64,000 nucleotides of DNA from DYGX01 sp035325905 (GCA_035325905.1 DAOKYY010000008.1:1-64000), one strand, 5' to 3'; shown: positions 50,666-59,592, numbered from the stretch's first letter. Numbers and translations: made by a program. The notes: generated by a model not told the origin, from the sequence alone.

Positions 50666-50788
50666 GAATGGGACTATCGGCCCGTTTGCGCGAATTCCGC
50701 ATCCGACTACACTGATGGATGAACTGCATTCGATAAGGCGTTTTTTGGCAGCTGGTCCACCGGCGCCAACGCTTGGGGAGGGAACGCT

Positions 50789-51994
50789 ATGCGCGGTCGA
50801 GTATTGATCTTAATCGGCGCGATCATTCTGCTGGTTGCGCTGGTGGTGGTGGTGTTCTTCGTGCTTCCTCAGGACGAAGAAGAGACAGGGCCTGACGCAG
50901 CCGGTTCGGCGCAGGTGGAGAGCGCAGGCGGCGAACAACCCGGACAGGTGGGGGAGGGGGATACAACCCCCGTCGTCCGGAATATGGTCAACATCGTCGT
51001 TGCGATTCAGGACCTGCCGCGCGGTCTGACCATCCCTGAAGATGGCGTCGCGGTCCAGCCCTGGCCGGAAGACGCGCTGCCGGAAGCGGGAAACTACTTC
51101 GTCGAAACGGCTGAGGTTGTGGGGCGCATCGCGCGGACGGATATTTTCCGAGGGGCGCCGGTCTTGGGGCGGCAGGTGGTCGATAACCTGTATGAAGTCG
51201 CAGAAACCGGGTCCGACGCGGCGGCGCTGATGGCGGGCTTGCCTGCGGACCGGTCGTGGGTCGCGATCTCAGTCCCGCTCGACCCGACCGGCATCGGTCA
51301 GGTCGCCTACGGCTTGCAGCCGGGCGATTATGTCGACGTGATCATGTCGTTCCTGTTTGTCGATGTTGACGAAGACTTCCAGACCCGCCTGCCGAACACG
51401 ATCTCGGTGATCACCCGCGCCGAGACGGGCGAAATGGTCATCGGCGCGCCACGTCAGGGCCGTGTCGAGGCGAGCACGCTCTCACCGGAAGGCGTTCTGG
51501 TCGGGCCGAGCGAAAGCGCCCAGCGCCCGAGGCTGGTCACGCAGCGCACAATCACCGATGCCTGGGTTGTGCATGTCGGCTACTTCCCGCCCGGCGGAAA
51601 CATTGTCGGCGCGACGCCGACACCGATCGCGGTCGAGCCGCCGCCGCCCGCTCCTGGCGAGACCCAGCAGAACGCGCCGCCGACGGCAGTTCCGACTTCG
51701 ACGCCGTACGCGCCGACGATCATTACGCTGGCCGTGACGCCGCAGGACGCGCTTGGGCTGGTTTGGGCGATCGACTCGCAGATTCCGATTACGCTGGCGC
51801 TGCGCGCAGCGGGCGATCGCGCGGTCACTCAAACCGAAGCCGTGTCGTTGCAGTACATGATTCAGAACTTCAACATCACGCAGCCCGCCGCGCTACCCTT
51901 CTCGCTGGAGCCGCCGATCCGCAGCGTGCGCCGCTTTAACATCGGCTCGCTATCGAATCTGATCGCGGAAGGCGCCGAAGAAGCCGCGCAGTAA
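50789..51994 (+). CDS. cpaB: CpaB/RcpC-like SAF-domain protein of the Tad cluster
   Basis: A 401-residue protein with an N-terminal membrane helix (about 6-27) and an extracytoplasmic part. The SAF-like domain reads VVAIQDLPRGLTIPEDGVAVQPWP (about 69-92) and GRIARTDIFRGAPVLGRQV; the RcpC domain follows with SVPLDPTGIGQVAYGLQPGDYVDVIM near 167-192. A Pro-rich, Thr-rich linker (about 275-310) interrupts the C-terminal half. CpaB normally works with the outer-membrane secretin and may contact peptidoglycan, yet no secretin is encoded here. ATG 50789 follows GGGGAGGGAACG. Confidence 0.85.
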   Translation: MRGRVLILIGAIILLVALVVVVFFVLPQDEEETGPDAAGSAQVESAGGEQPGQVGEGDTTPVVRNMVNIVVAIQDLPRGLTIPEDGVAVQPWPEDALPEAGNYFVETAEVVGRIARTDIFRGAPVLGRQVVDNLYEVAETGSDAAALMAGLPADRSWVAISVPLDPTGIGQVAYGLQPGDYVDVIMSFLFVDVDEDFQTRLPNTISVITRAETGEMVIGAPRQGRVEASTLSPEGVLVGPSESAQRPRLVTQRTITDAWVVHVGYFPPGGNIVGATPTPIAVEPPPPAPGETQQNAPPTAVPTSTPYAPTIITLAVTPQDALGLVWAIDSQIPITLALRAAGDRAVTQTEAVSLQYMIQNFNITQPAALPFSLEPPIRSVRRFNIGSLSNLIAEGAEEAAQ

Positions 51995-52016
51995 GCGGGC
52001 CGCCGCGTCAGCCATC

Positions 52017-52068
52017 GGGGAACGGAGAGCAAGCGTCGCTCGCATGAGCGCATGCTCTCCGCCCCTTT
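52017..52068 (+). terminator. Large hairpin between cpaB and tadZ
   Basis: GGGG-(AA)-CGGAGAGCA (52017-52031) pairs with TGCTCTCCG-CCCC (52053-52065), 13 pairs with a 2-nt bulge, then TTT. It resembles a partial terminator inside the cluster, and could set the ratio between the CpaB-like protein and the motor proteins. Confidence 0.5.
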
Positions 52069-52150
52069 ACCTGTCACCATTGCGACCGGCGCGGGAGACT
52101 CGGTTTCCCCGTTTAAGCGGCAGCTAACTTTCATCGGAAGGTCGTAGCGG

Positions 52151-53473
52151 ATGAGCACTGGAACACCACGCGAAGTGATCAAGGTCCTGATCGTCGACGA
52201 TATCCCCGACACGCGCGAGAACATTCGCAAGCTGCTCGCTTTCGAGGCCGATATCCAGGTCGTCGGCATGGCCGGGACTGGTCGCGAAGCCGTAAAGATC
52301 GCGACCGACACCCGCCCGGATGTCGTCCTGATGGACATCAACATGCCGGATATGGACGGCATCACGGCGACGAAGGCGATCAGCACGGCGGTGCGCACTG
52401 CCGCTGTGGTGATCATGTCGGTGCAGAGCGAGCCGGGCTACCTGCGACAGGCGATGCTGGCCGGCGCGCGCGATTATCTGACCAAGCCGATCTCCAGCGA
52501 AGAGCTGTACACCACCATCCGGCGGGTCTACGAGCGTAACGAGCCGGTCCGCCAGCAGGAGGCCTCGCTCGGCGCGGCGCTGGGCCGTCCGCTCGATGCC
52601 GCGCACAAGCCGGCTGCCGAGCAGGCCGCCGGGGCCGGGCACGTGATCGCGGTCTACAGCCCGCAGGGCGGCGTCGGGGTGACGACCGTTGCGACCAACA
52701 TCGCGGCGGCGCTGATGCGGCCCGATACGCGGGTGCTGCTGATCGACTGCAATCTTCAGTTTGGCGATGTGGACGCCTTTCTGAATTTACAGTCCCAGTC
52801 GAGCATCGCCGACCTGACCAAAGTTGTCAGCGACCTTGACCGCGAGCTGATCGACAACGTCCTGGTGACGCACGGCAGCGGGCTGCGCGTGCTGGTCGCG
52901 CCGAGCCATCCTGAGCACGCCTACGACATCACCACCGAGGCGATACAGGCAGTGATCACTGCCTGCACGCCGCTGTACGATTACATCGTGCTCGATACGC
53001 CGGTGCAGTACGATGATCTGACGCTTAAACTGTTCGAGCTGGCCGAGCGGATCGTGCTGGTCGCCGTGCCGACCATCCCCTCCGTGCGCAATACGCGCAA
53101 GATGTTAGAGATTTTTGATAACCTGGAGAAACCCTCCAAGTTATCAGATAAAATTGTCTTTGTATTAAATCGCACCGTCAGCGAAAAGGAACGGGGCCGG
53201 GGGACGGTGCCTGCCGAGTCCATCGCGGCGCACCTCAAGAAGGAGGTTGCGCTGTCGATCCCATTGGACGAGCGCACAGTTCTCACCTCCGTCAATCAAG
53301 GGGTCCCCCTGGTCGCCAAGCAGAAATCGCGCTCTCCTGGTAAGGAGCTGGCCGAGCTGGCCGAGTTGCTTCGCAAGTCCATTGAAGCGGACGAGGAGCC
53401 GCCCCAGACCGCCGAACAGCAGGCGCAGCGCTCAAAAAGCGGCCTGCGGGCGCTGTTCGGCGGCACAGGGTAA
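52151..53473 (+). CDS. tadZ: TadZ/CpaE-like protein: receiver domain plus ParA-like ATPase with altered P-loop
   Basis: A 440-residue protein. Residues about 10-125 are a receiver domain with complete phosphorylation residues (LIVDDIPDTREN, LMDINMPDMDG, YLTKPI). Residues about 163-400 are a ParA/MinD-like domain, but the Walker A region reads SPQGGVGVTTVATN instead of KGGVGKTT: both lysines are replaced by Q and V. Later ParA elements, VLLIDCNLQFGDVD and YIVLDTP, are kept. In Tad systems TadZ places the machine at a cell site. A phosphorylatable receiver joined to it implies input from a kinase, possibly the nearby one. Confidence 0.88.
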   Translation: MSTGTPREVIKVLIVDDIPDTRENIRKLLAFEADIQVVGMAGTGREAVKIATDTRPDVVLMDINMPDMDGITATKAISTAVRTAAVVIMSVQSEPGYLRQAMLAGARDYLTKPISSEELYTTIRRVYERNEPVRQQEASLGAALGRPLDAAHKPAAEQAAGAGHVIAVYSPQGGVGVTTVATNIAAALMRPDTRVLLIDCNLQFGDVDAFLNLQSQSSIADLTKVVSDLDRELIDNVLVTHGSGLRVLVAPSHPEHAYDITTEAIQAVITACTPLYDYIVLDTPVQYDDLTLKLFELAERIVLVAVPTIPSVRNTRKMLEIFDNLEKPSKLSDKIVFVLNRTVSEKERGRGTVPAESIAAHLKKEVALSIPLDERTVLTSVNQGVPLVAKQKSRSPGKELAELAELLRKSIEADEEPPQTAEQQAQRSKSGLRALFGGTG

Positions 53474-53510
53474 GGACCTCTCCGGCGGTTAGGGTGGTAG
53501 GAGGCTGGGC

Positions 53511-54914
53511 ATGTCATTGTTAAGACGGATCGAACGTGGGGGGCAAGACGATCAGCCGGGCGACGCCGACCAGTCCAAGCTGGCCGCCATGCGGCGCCGC
53601 ACTCCCGTGCCGCCGCCATCGGGGACGCTGGTCGCCGGGCGCGGTGAGGCGAATACCTATCTGGACCTCAAGGCGCGGGTGCAGAACAAGCTGCTGGCCG
53701 AACTTGACACCAGTGTAGACCCGCGCTCGCCAGCGGTCCGGGCCACGATCGAGGAATTGTTTAACACGATTCTGGCCGAAGAGGCGATTGTCCTGGGCCG
53801 GGCTGAGCGGCAGCGCCTGTTCGAAGCGATCGTCGCCGAAATCCTCGGCTACGGGCCGCTGGAGCCACTACTGGCGGAAGACAACATCACCGAAATCATG
53901 GTTAACGGGCCGAAGAACGTTTACATCGAGATCGCGGGCAACATCACGCGCTCGAACGTGACCTTCGAGGACGAAGACCACGTGCTGCGCGTGCTGGACC
54001 GGATCGTCGCGCCGCTGGGCCGCCGCATCGACGAAAGCTCACCGACGGTGGACGCGCGCCTGCCCGACGGCTCGCGCGTGAACGCGGTGATCCGCCCGAT
54101 CGCCCTTTGCGGCCCGACGATCACGATTCGCAAGTTCTCCAAGCGCCCGTTCACGGTTGAAGACCTGATCCGGTTCGGCACACTGACGCCCGAAGTCGCG
54201 GAATTCCTGCGCGCGGCGGTGATCGCGCGCCTGAATATCGTCGTTTCCGGCGGCACCGGCTCCGGAAAAACGACGCTGCTCAACGTTCTGTCGGGGTTTA
54301 TCCCCAACGACGAGCGGATCGTAACCATCGAGAACGCCGCCGAGCTTCAGCTTCGCCAGGAGCACGTCGTATCGCTCGAAAGCCGCCCGCCCAACATCGA
54401 GGGGCGCGGCGAGGTCAACATCCGCGACCTGGTGGTCAACTCGCTGCGTATGCGCCCCGACCGGATTGTCGTCGGCGAGTGCCGCGCGGGCGAGGCTCTG
54501 GACATGCTCCAGGCGATGAACACCGGCCATGAAGGCTCGCTGACGACCTGCCACTCCAATAGCCCGCGCGACACGCTCTCGCGGCTGGAAGTGATGTGCC
54601 TGATGGCGGGGATGGACCTGCCGGTCCGCGCGATCCGCGAGCAGGTCGCGTCGGCGCTGGACCTGGTCGTTCACGAGGAGCGCCTGCGGGACGGCACGCG
54701 CAAGCTCGTCAAGATCACCGAAATCCAGGGGATGGAAGGCGACATCATCACGATGTCGGATATCTTCGAGTTTGAGCAGGTCGGCCTGGAAGCCGGCAAG
54801 GTCATCGGGCGGATTCGTCCGACCGGGTTGCGCCCGAAGTTCATCGACCGGATCGAGGCTGCCGGGATCCATCTGCCACCTTCGGTGTTCGGGATCGGCA
54901 TGTCGCGCTACTAG
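53511..54914 (+). CDS. cpaF: CpaF/TadA-family secretion ATPase
   Basis: A 467-residue hexameric motor ATPase of the type II/IV secretion family. The N-terminal all-alpha domain has GYGPLEPLLAEDNITEIMVNGP (about 117-138). The Walker A motif is GGTGSGKTTLLN at about 247-258; an Asp-box ENAAELQL and the Walker B-like RMRPDRIVVGECRAGEALDML follow, with His-box GHEGSLTTCHSN. All catalytic motifs are intact. It powers assembly of Tad/Flp pili in known systems. Start ATG 53511, 37 nt after tadZ. Confidence 0.94.
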   Translation: MSLLRRIERGGQDDQPGDADQSKLAAMRRRTPVPPPSGTLVAGRGEANTYLDLKARVQNKLLAELDTSVDPRSPAVRATIEELFNTILAEEAIVLGRAERQRLFEAIVAEILGYGPLEPLLAEDNITEIMVNGPKNVYIEIAGNITRSNVTFEDEDHVLRVLDRIVAPLGRRIDESSPTVDARLPDGSRVNAVIRPIALCGPTITIRKFSKRPFTVEDLIRFGTLTPEVAEFLRAAVIARLNIVVSGGTGSGKTTLLNVLSGFIPNDERIVTIENAAELQLRQEHVVSLESRPPNIEGRGEVNIRDLVVNSLRMRPDRIVVGECRAGEALDMLQAMNTGHEGSLTTCHSNSPRDTLSRLEVMCLMAGMDLPVRAIREQVASALDLVVHEERLRDGTRKLVKITEIQGMEGDIITMSDIFEFEQVGLEAGKVIGRIRPTGLRPKFIDRIEAAGIHLPPSVFGIGMSRY

Positions 54915-54984
54915 CTGCGGGCCGCGTCCGGCTTAGCGGCTCAGGCGGCAGCGCGAACAGCGGGTTCAGGGAGGCTAGCGCCCT

Positions 54985-55971
54985 ATGGGTACAGAGTTGA
55001 TCATTGCTGGCGCGGCCGGGTTTGTGGCGGTGCTCATTCTGCTGGCCGGTATCGTGAGCATCCGATCCGAGCGCCAGGAGGAGATCGAGGAGCGGCTGGA
55101 CCGCTACGCTTCGGAGTTCGGCAGCTCGCTCGCAGGCTTCAACGAGCAGCGCCCGGAGGAAACGGCGGCGGAGGTCAGCGTGCTGACCGCGCGGCTGGAT
55201 AACGCTCTGGCCGAGCGCGAGTTCGCCAAGAAATGGCGCGTGCAGCTGGCGCGCGCCGACCTCAAGCTGACGGTCGCGGAATACTTCTCGCTGCACATCA
55301 TCTCCGGGATCGGCGCGTTTCTGATCGGCTGGTTCATCATCTTCGGCAACCCGATCGCGGGCGCAGTGCTCGGCGTAGTCGGCCTCTTCTTCCCTCGGTT
55401 CTACGTCGCGCGCAAGCAGGGGCAGCGGCTGCGCGCGTTTGAGAACCAGCTTCCCGATACGATTTCGTTGTGGGTGAACGCGTTGCGCTCCGGCTACTCG
55501 GTGTTACAGGCGATGGAGGCGATCTCGCGCGAGGCGCCCGAGCCGACCGCGACCGAGTTCCGCCGCGTGGTGCAGGAGGTCCAGCTTGGCATCGCCATGG
55601 AGGACGCGCTCGCGCATCTGCTGAACCGCATGCCAAGCGAGGACATGGACCTGGTGAACACCGCGGTCAACATCCAGCGCGAGGTCGGCGGCAATCTGGC
55701 CGAGATCCTGGACGCGATCGCGCACACGATCCGCGAGCGTATCAAGCTGAAGGGCGAGATCCGCGTGCTGACCTCGCAAGGTCGCATCACCGGCTGGCTG
55801 ATCTCGCTGCTGCCTATCATCCTGACGCTGTTCCTGATGGTCGTCAGCCCCGGTTATATGGGCGGCATGGTCGAGAACCGCATGTGTGGCTGGCCGATGC
55901 TGGGGCTGGGGCTGGGCTTGATCGGAACGGGCGCGGCGATTATCCAGAAGATCGTGAGCATCGACTACTAA
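54985..55971 (+). CDS. tadB: TadB-like inner-membrane platform protein
   Basis: A 328-residue protein of the T2SSF family. An N-terminal helix (about 5-25), a middle pair of helices (about 95-138) and a C-terminal helix pair (about 268-290 and 300-320) flank the cytoplasmic T2SSF domain, which reads NQLPDTISLWVNALRSGYSVLQAMEAIS and EVGGNLAEILDAIAHTIRER, family hallmarks. It forms the membrane platform together with the following tadC and is driven by CpaF. Confidence 0.92.
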   Translation: MGTELIIAGAAGFVAVLILLAGIVSIRSERQEEIEERLDRYASEFGSSLAGFNEQRPEETAAEVSVLTARLDNALAEREFAKKWRVQLARADLKLTVAEYFSLHIISGIGAFLIGWFIIFGNPIAGAVLGVVGLFFPRFYVARKQGQRLRAFENQLPDTISLWVNALRSGYSVLQAMEAISREAPEPTATEFRRVVQEVQLGIAMEDALAHLLNRMPSEDMDLVNTAVNIQREVGGNLAEILDAIAHTIRERIKLKGEIRVLTSQGRITGWLISLLPIILTLFLMVVSPGYMGGMVENRMCGWPMLGLGLGLIGTGAAIIQKIVSIDY

Positions 55972-55999
55972 CGCCGCGAAAGCGAGGATCGAAAAGACT

Positions 56000-56944
56000 A
56001 TGCCTCTGGTTGGAATCATCGCTCTCGCTGTGGTGGCCCTCATCCTGATCGTGGGCCTCGTGCGGGTCGGCATGCGCGAGGACTCGGGCGTAGACCCGCT
56101 TCAGCGCCGCCTGGCGGAATACGGCGACCGCGAGGTGCCTGAGTCGCTGGAAGAAATCGAGCTGTCGCTCTCGATGCAAGAGCGCGTCATCGTGCCGATG
56201 TACAAGTGGCTGGCGCGCCTCGCGATGCGCTTCAACCCGGAGCACCAGATCGAGCACATTCGCCACGAGCTTGAGCTGGCCGGCAAGTCGCAGTCGATGG
56301 ACCCGGCGACTTTCTTCGGGCAGCGCGTCGCGCTGACGCTGGCGATGGGCGGCGGCGCGTTTGTCCTGTTCTTTCTCGTAACGGACTGGGGACCGACCAA
56401 GAGCATCCTGGGCGTCGTCGGCGGCATTCTGCTCGGCTACTATCTCCCGGTCCTGCAACTCAAGAGCCAGATCAGCCGTCGCAAGGACAAGATCACCAAA
56501 GCCCTGCCCAACGCGCTCGACTTGCTGACGATCTGCGTGGAAGCGGGCCTCGGCTTCGAGCAGGCGATGGGTAAGGTGTACGAGAAATGGGATGATGACC
56601 TGGCGCTCGCGTTCGGGCGCGTGCTGCAAGAGATCCAGCTTGGCAAGCGGCGCAGTGAGGCGCTGCGCGACATGTCGCGCCGGATGGAAGTGCCGGACGT
56701 TACCAGCTTTGTCGCGGCGCTGATCCAGGCCGAGCAACTGGGTGTCAGCATCGTCAAAATCCTGCGCATTCAATCTGACCAGATGCGCGTCAAGCGGCGT
56801 CAGCGCGCGCAAGAAAAGGCGCAGCAAGCGCCGGTCAAGATGATTATCCCGATGGTTCTGCTGATCTTCCCCTCGATCTGGATCGTGCTGCTGGGGCCGT
56901 CGGTGATCATCTTGCTTGAGACAGGCGTCCTGGGAGGGATCTAG
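56000..56944 (+). CDS. tadC: TadC-like inner-membrane platform protein
   Basis: A 314-residue T2SSF-family protein with about four helices (about 3-20, 110-127, 130-150 and 285-305). The domain core has KALPNALDLLTICVEAGLGFEQAM and LGVSIVKILRIQSDQMRVKRRQRAQEKAQQAPVKM (two parts shown by their ends). It starts 28 nt after tadB. It is the last gene of the Tad cluster seen here; no pilin, prepilin peptidase, TadG or secretin gene follows. Confidence 0.92.
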   Translation: MPLVGIIALAVVALILIVGLVRVGMREDSGVDPLQRRLAEYGDREVPESLEEIELSLSMQERVIVPMYKWLARLAMRFNPEHQIEHIRHELELAGKSQSMDPATFFGQRVALTLAMGGGAFVLFFLVTDWGPTKSILGVVGGILLGYYLPVLQLKSQISRRKDKITKALPNALDLLTICVEAGLGFEQAMGKVYEKWDDDLALAFGRVLQEIQLGKRRSEALRDMSRRMEVPDVTSFVAALIQAEQLGVSIVKILRIQSDQMRVKRRQRAQEKAQQAPVKMIIPMVLLIFPSIWIVLLGPSVIILLETGVLGGI

Positions 56945-57004
56945 CGGGCGCGGCCCTGGGTGGTTGACATTTCGCACGCAACGCAACCCCTGCCGGAGCG
57001 CCTG

Positions 57005-57751
57005 ATGCAGCGCACGGCGCGGCGGCAAACCTGGATCGAGCGATGGGGTGGGGTGGTCGAGAACCCCACTGCGGTTCGCCGCGCGCTGCTTCTGCTCCAC
57101 GGGCTGGCGCTTGGCGCGCAAGACCTGCTGTTTCCGCCGTACTGCGCCGGGTGCGAGCGCGTTGGCAGTCTGTTGTGCCCCCGCTGCATGGCTGCGATCA
57201 CGAGACCCGCTCCACGGGCTATCCCCGGCCTGGCTGAAGTGTGCGTGTGCGCCGAATACGACGGCGCGATCGGCGCGGCGATCCGGGCGCTCAAATACGG
57301 CGGCCAGACGCGTCTGGCGGAGCCGCTCGGCACCCTGCTGGCGCGCTCCCTTTATCGATCCGGGTGGTCGATTGACCTGATCGTCCCCGTGCCGCTGCAC
57401 CCCGCACGATTGCGTGATCGAGGTTATAATCAAGCTAAGCTTGTGAGTCTCTACGCTTCGCGTGCGCTCGCTATTCCGGTGAGCAGTTCCGCGGTGTGGC
57501 GCGTGCGTGACACACCGAGCCAGGTCGACCTCAATGCGCGCGAGCGGCGCGCCAACATGAAGGGAGCGTTCGAATCAGATGCCGAGATCGTGCGTGGGAG
57601 GTCGGTGCTCGTCGTAGACGACGTGCTGACGACCGGCGCGACGATCGGCGCCTGCGCTGAAGCGCTGCGCCTTGCCGGAGCAGCCCGGGTTTTCGGAGCG
57701 ACCGTCGCCGGGGCTGTGCTGTCCCCTGAACCCGCCGCAGGTTGTGGATGA
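57005..57751 (+). CDS. ComFC-like amidophosphoribosyltransferase-family protein
   Basis: A 248-residue protein of the ComF family, linked in other bacteria to DNA uptake. It has an N-terminal zinc site (C47, C50, C58, C61 in CAGCERVGSLLCPRC) and a C-terminal type I phosphoribosyltransferase domain with VPVPLHPARLRDRGYNQA and the PRPP-binding VLVVDDVLTTGAT (about 202-214). I use ATG 57005 because GGAG at 56995-56998 has perfect spacing; GTG 56960 would add 15 residues. It lies directly behind the Tad cluster, as competence and pilus genes sometimes do, though a competence role here is inference. Confidence 0.88.
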   Translation: MQRTARRQTWIERWGGVVENPTAVRRALLLLHGLALGAQDLLFPPYCAGCERVGSLLCPRCMAAITRPAPRAIPGLAEVCVCAEYDGAIGAAIRALKYGGQTRLAEPLGTLLARSLYRSGWSIDLIVPVPLHPARLRDRGYNQAKLVSLYASRALAIPVSSSAVWRVRDTPSQVDLNARERRANMKGAFESDAEIVRGRSVLVVDDVLTTGATIGACAEALRLAGAARVFGATVAGAVLSPEPAAGCG

Positions 57752-57794
57752 ACGCCTGTGTGAGGTCTTTGCAGCCCGAAAGAAGGAGCAGGTC

Positions 57795-58376
57795 ATGGAA
57801 CTCAAGATCCACGCCCGTAACCTCGATGTCACGCCTCAGCTTCAGGACCACGTCGAAAAGAAAGTCAGCAAACTGGATCGCTACATGCCCAATATTCAGG
57901 ATGTGCGGGTAGATCTGGCGATCGAGCGGCGCAAACAGGGGGTCGACCAGGCGATCGCGCAGTTAACGCTCCGCAACACGCGCGGGGTTATTCTACGCTC
58001 TGAAGACAAGAAACAGCCGGATGTTTACGCCGCGCTCGACGTGGCGCTAGACAAGATGTACCGGCAGATTCACCGCTACAAGGGCAAGCGCAAGCGTCGC
58101 ACCAGCCGTTTCGCGCCGCAGGAAGCCGAACTGGCCGTGATGGAGCCGCTGCCTTCCGAATCGCTGCCCGAAGAGGAGGAAGAAGAGGAAAAGGTCTCGA
58201 TCGTCCGGCGCAAAGAGGTCGCGCTGATCCCGATGAGCGAGGAGGAGGCGATCGACCAGATGGAGCTATTGGGGCACAGCTTCTTTATCTTCTACAACGC
58301 TGACACGGCCCGGATTGGTGTGCTGTACCGGCGCGATGACGGAAATTACGGCGTACTGGAGCCGGTCGTTTCGTAG
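57795..58376 (+). CDS. hpf: Long-form ribosome hibernation promoting factor
   Basis: A 193-residue protein. Residues 1-100 are the S30AE/RaiA fold (ELKIHARNLDVTPQLQDHVEKK and ERRKQGVDQAIAQLTL; ALDVALDKMYRQIHRYKGK). A short acidic linker (LPEEEEEEEKVS at about 123-134) leads to the C-terminal dimerisation domain (about 135-193) with IDQMELLGHSFFIFYNADT. This long form makes 100S ribosome dimers in stationary phase. ATG 57795 is chosen for AAGGAGC at 57783-57789; the upstream extension of the frame overlaps comFC. Confidence 0.95.
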   Translation: MELKIHARNLDVTPQLQDHVEKKVSKLDRYMPNIQDVRVDLAIERRKQGVDQAIAQLTLRNTRGVILRSEDKKQPDVYAALDVALDKMYRQIHRYKGKRKRRTSRFAPQEAELAVMEPLPSESLPEEEEEEEKVSIVRRKEVALIPMSEEEAIDQMELLGHSFFIFYNADTARIGVLYRRDDGNYGVLEPVVS

Positions 58377-58399
58377 ACGGCGCGCGGATCGCGCGGGAT

Positions 58400-58431
58400 G
58401 GGGCCGGGGGCGGGTCGCCTTCGGCCCCTTT
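58400..58431 (+). terminator. Possible terminator after hpf
   Basis: GGGGCCG (58400-58406) and CGGCCCC (58422-58428) form a 7-bp stem followed by TTT. The T run is short. Confidence 0.45.
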
Positions 58432-58455
58432 GCGTGACGGCGGCAGGAGAGCGCG

Positions 58456-59592
58456 ATGATCCACTCAAGGCCCGGCGCGGTGATCATGATCGGCGCGGAG
58501 CGCGCCAGCGTGCCGGAAAAGCTGCTCGACCGGGCGCTGCGCGCGGCGGCGCTCGACCTCGCGGCGCGTCTGCGTGCGGCGGGCATCGGGCAGATTATCC
58601 TCGCCGGGCCGGATCTCACCGGGGTACCAGACGGCGCGGGCGTACATCTTGACCCGGACACAGAGCCGTTTCATTTTGGCGGCCGCCTCGCAGGGCTGAT
58701 CGAGCGCCACGCGCTCTCGCCCGCGTTCTACTTTGGGGCGGGAAGCGCGCCGCTGCTGTCCACTATTTCGTTAACTGAGGCGCTGACCGCGCTCGAAGAG
58801 GCTGAGCGCGCTGGGATACGTCTCGCCGTAACCAACAATCTGTACTCATGCGACTGGCTGGGGCTGTCCCAGGCGCGGGAAGCAGCAGCGGTTATCACCC
58901 GCGCCACGCGCGACAACGGGCTGGCGTGGTCGCTTCAGGAGCACGCCGCGTACCGCGTGCAAACTGCGCTCGCGCCCGACTCCGCCGCGCAGATTGATCT
59001 CGACACGCCTGCCGACCTGGCGCTAGTGCGCGCGCACCCGGCCTGCCCGCCAGGGCTGCGCCGCACGTTGCAAGACCCGCTGCTTGATCGCGTTCCAGTG
59101 GGCGCGCTGCTCGACGTGTTGGCGCAGGACGGGTCGCGGGTGGCGCTGTTCGGGCGGGTCGCTCCGGCGGGATGGCAGGCGCTCAGCCGGGCGACGCGCT
59201 GCTGGATCAGAGCATTCTCCGAGGAGCGCGGCATGGCCGCCAGTGAGCGTCTGGCGCGCGGCGAGGTGCGCTCGCTGATCGCGGTCCTGCTGCGCGAGAT
59301 CGGACCGGCGCGCTTCCTCGACGAGCTGGCGACGATGGCGGACGGCGCGATCTTTGATACCCGCGTGCTGATGGCGGCCAGCGGGCGCGTGCCGGGTACC
59401 GCCGATCGCTTCGCGTCGGACCTGCTGCGACCCGACTGGATCGCCGATCCCTGGCTGCGCGACTTCACCGCCGCCGCGCAGCAGGCGCCGATCCCGCTGC
59501 TGCTCGGCGGGCACGGCGCGGTTTCAGGCGGGTTGTTCGCGCTGGCGGAGATCGTCGCGGAACGCCGGGCGAGGCGTCAGGAATACCAGTAG
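58456..59592 (+). CDS. Nucleotidyltransferase-like protein of unknown function
   Basis: A 378-residue soluble protein. The first 200 residues have a Rossmann-like layout reminiscent of CofC/MobA nucleotidyltransferases: GAVIMIGAERASVPEK at the start, PAFYFGAGSAPLLS (about 93-106) and QIDLDTPADLALVRAH near 178-193, where DxDTPxDL is the usual family ending. The signature N-terminal Gly-rich loop with its Lys is not clear, so the activity is doubtful. The C-terminal 180 residues are helical and unrecognised. Its 3' end overlaps the convergent glycosyltransferase gene by 16 nt. Confidence 0.78.
   Translation: MIHSRPGAVIMIGAERASVPEKLLDRALRAAALDLAARLRAAGIGQIILAGPDLTGVPDGAGVHLDPDTEPFHFGGRLAGLIERHALSPAFYFGAGSAPLLSTISLTEALTALEEAERAGIRLAVTNNLYSCDWLGLSQAREAAAVITRATRDNGLAWSLQEHAAYRVQTALAPDSAAQIDLDTPADLALVRAHPACPPGLRRTLQDPLLDRVPVGALLDVLAQDGSRVALFGRVAPAGWQALSRATRCWIRAFSEERGMAASERLARGEVRSLIAVLLREIGPARFLDELATMADGAIFDTRVLMAASGRVPGTADRFASDLLRPDWIADPWLRDFTAAAQQAPIPLLLGGHGAVSGGLFALAEIVAERRARRQEYQ

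Noticed and set aside
50574..50807. 77-codon TTG-started frame between the kinase and the CpaB-like gene
   Set aside because: It runs through the predicted promoter and into the next gene, has no ribosome-binding site and begins right at the kinase stop; treated as non-coding leader.
56961..56992. TTGACA at 56964 as a promoter for the ComFC-like gene
   Set aside because: No -10 hexamer of reasonable quality at 16-18 bp; the sequence there is C-rich.
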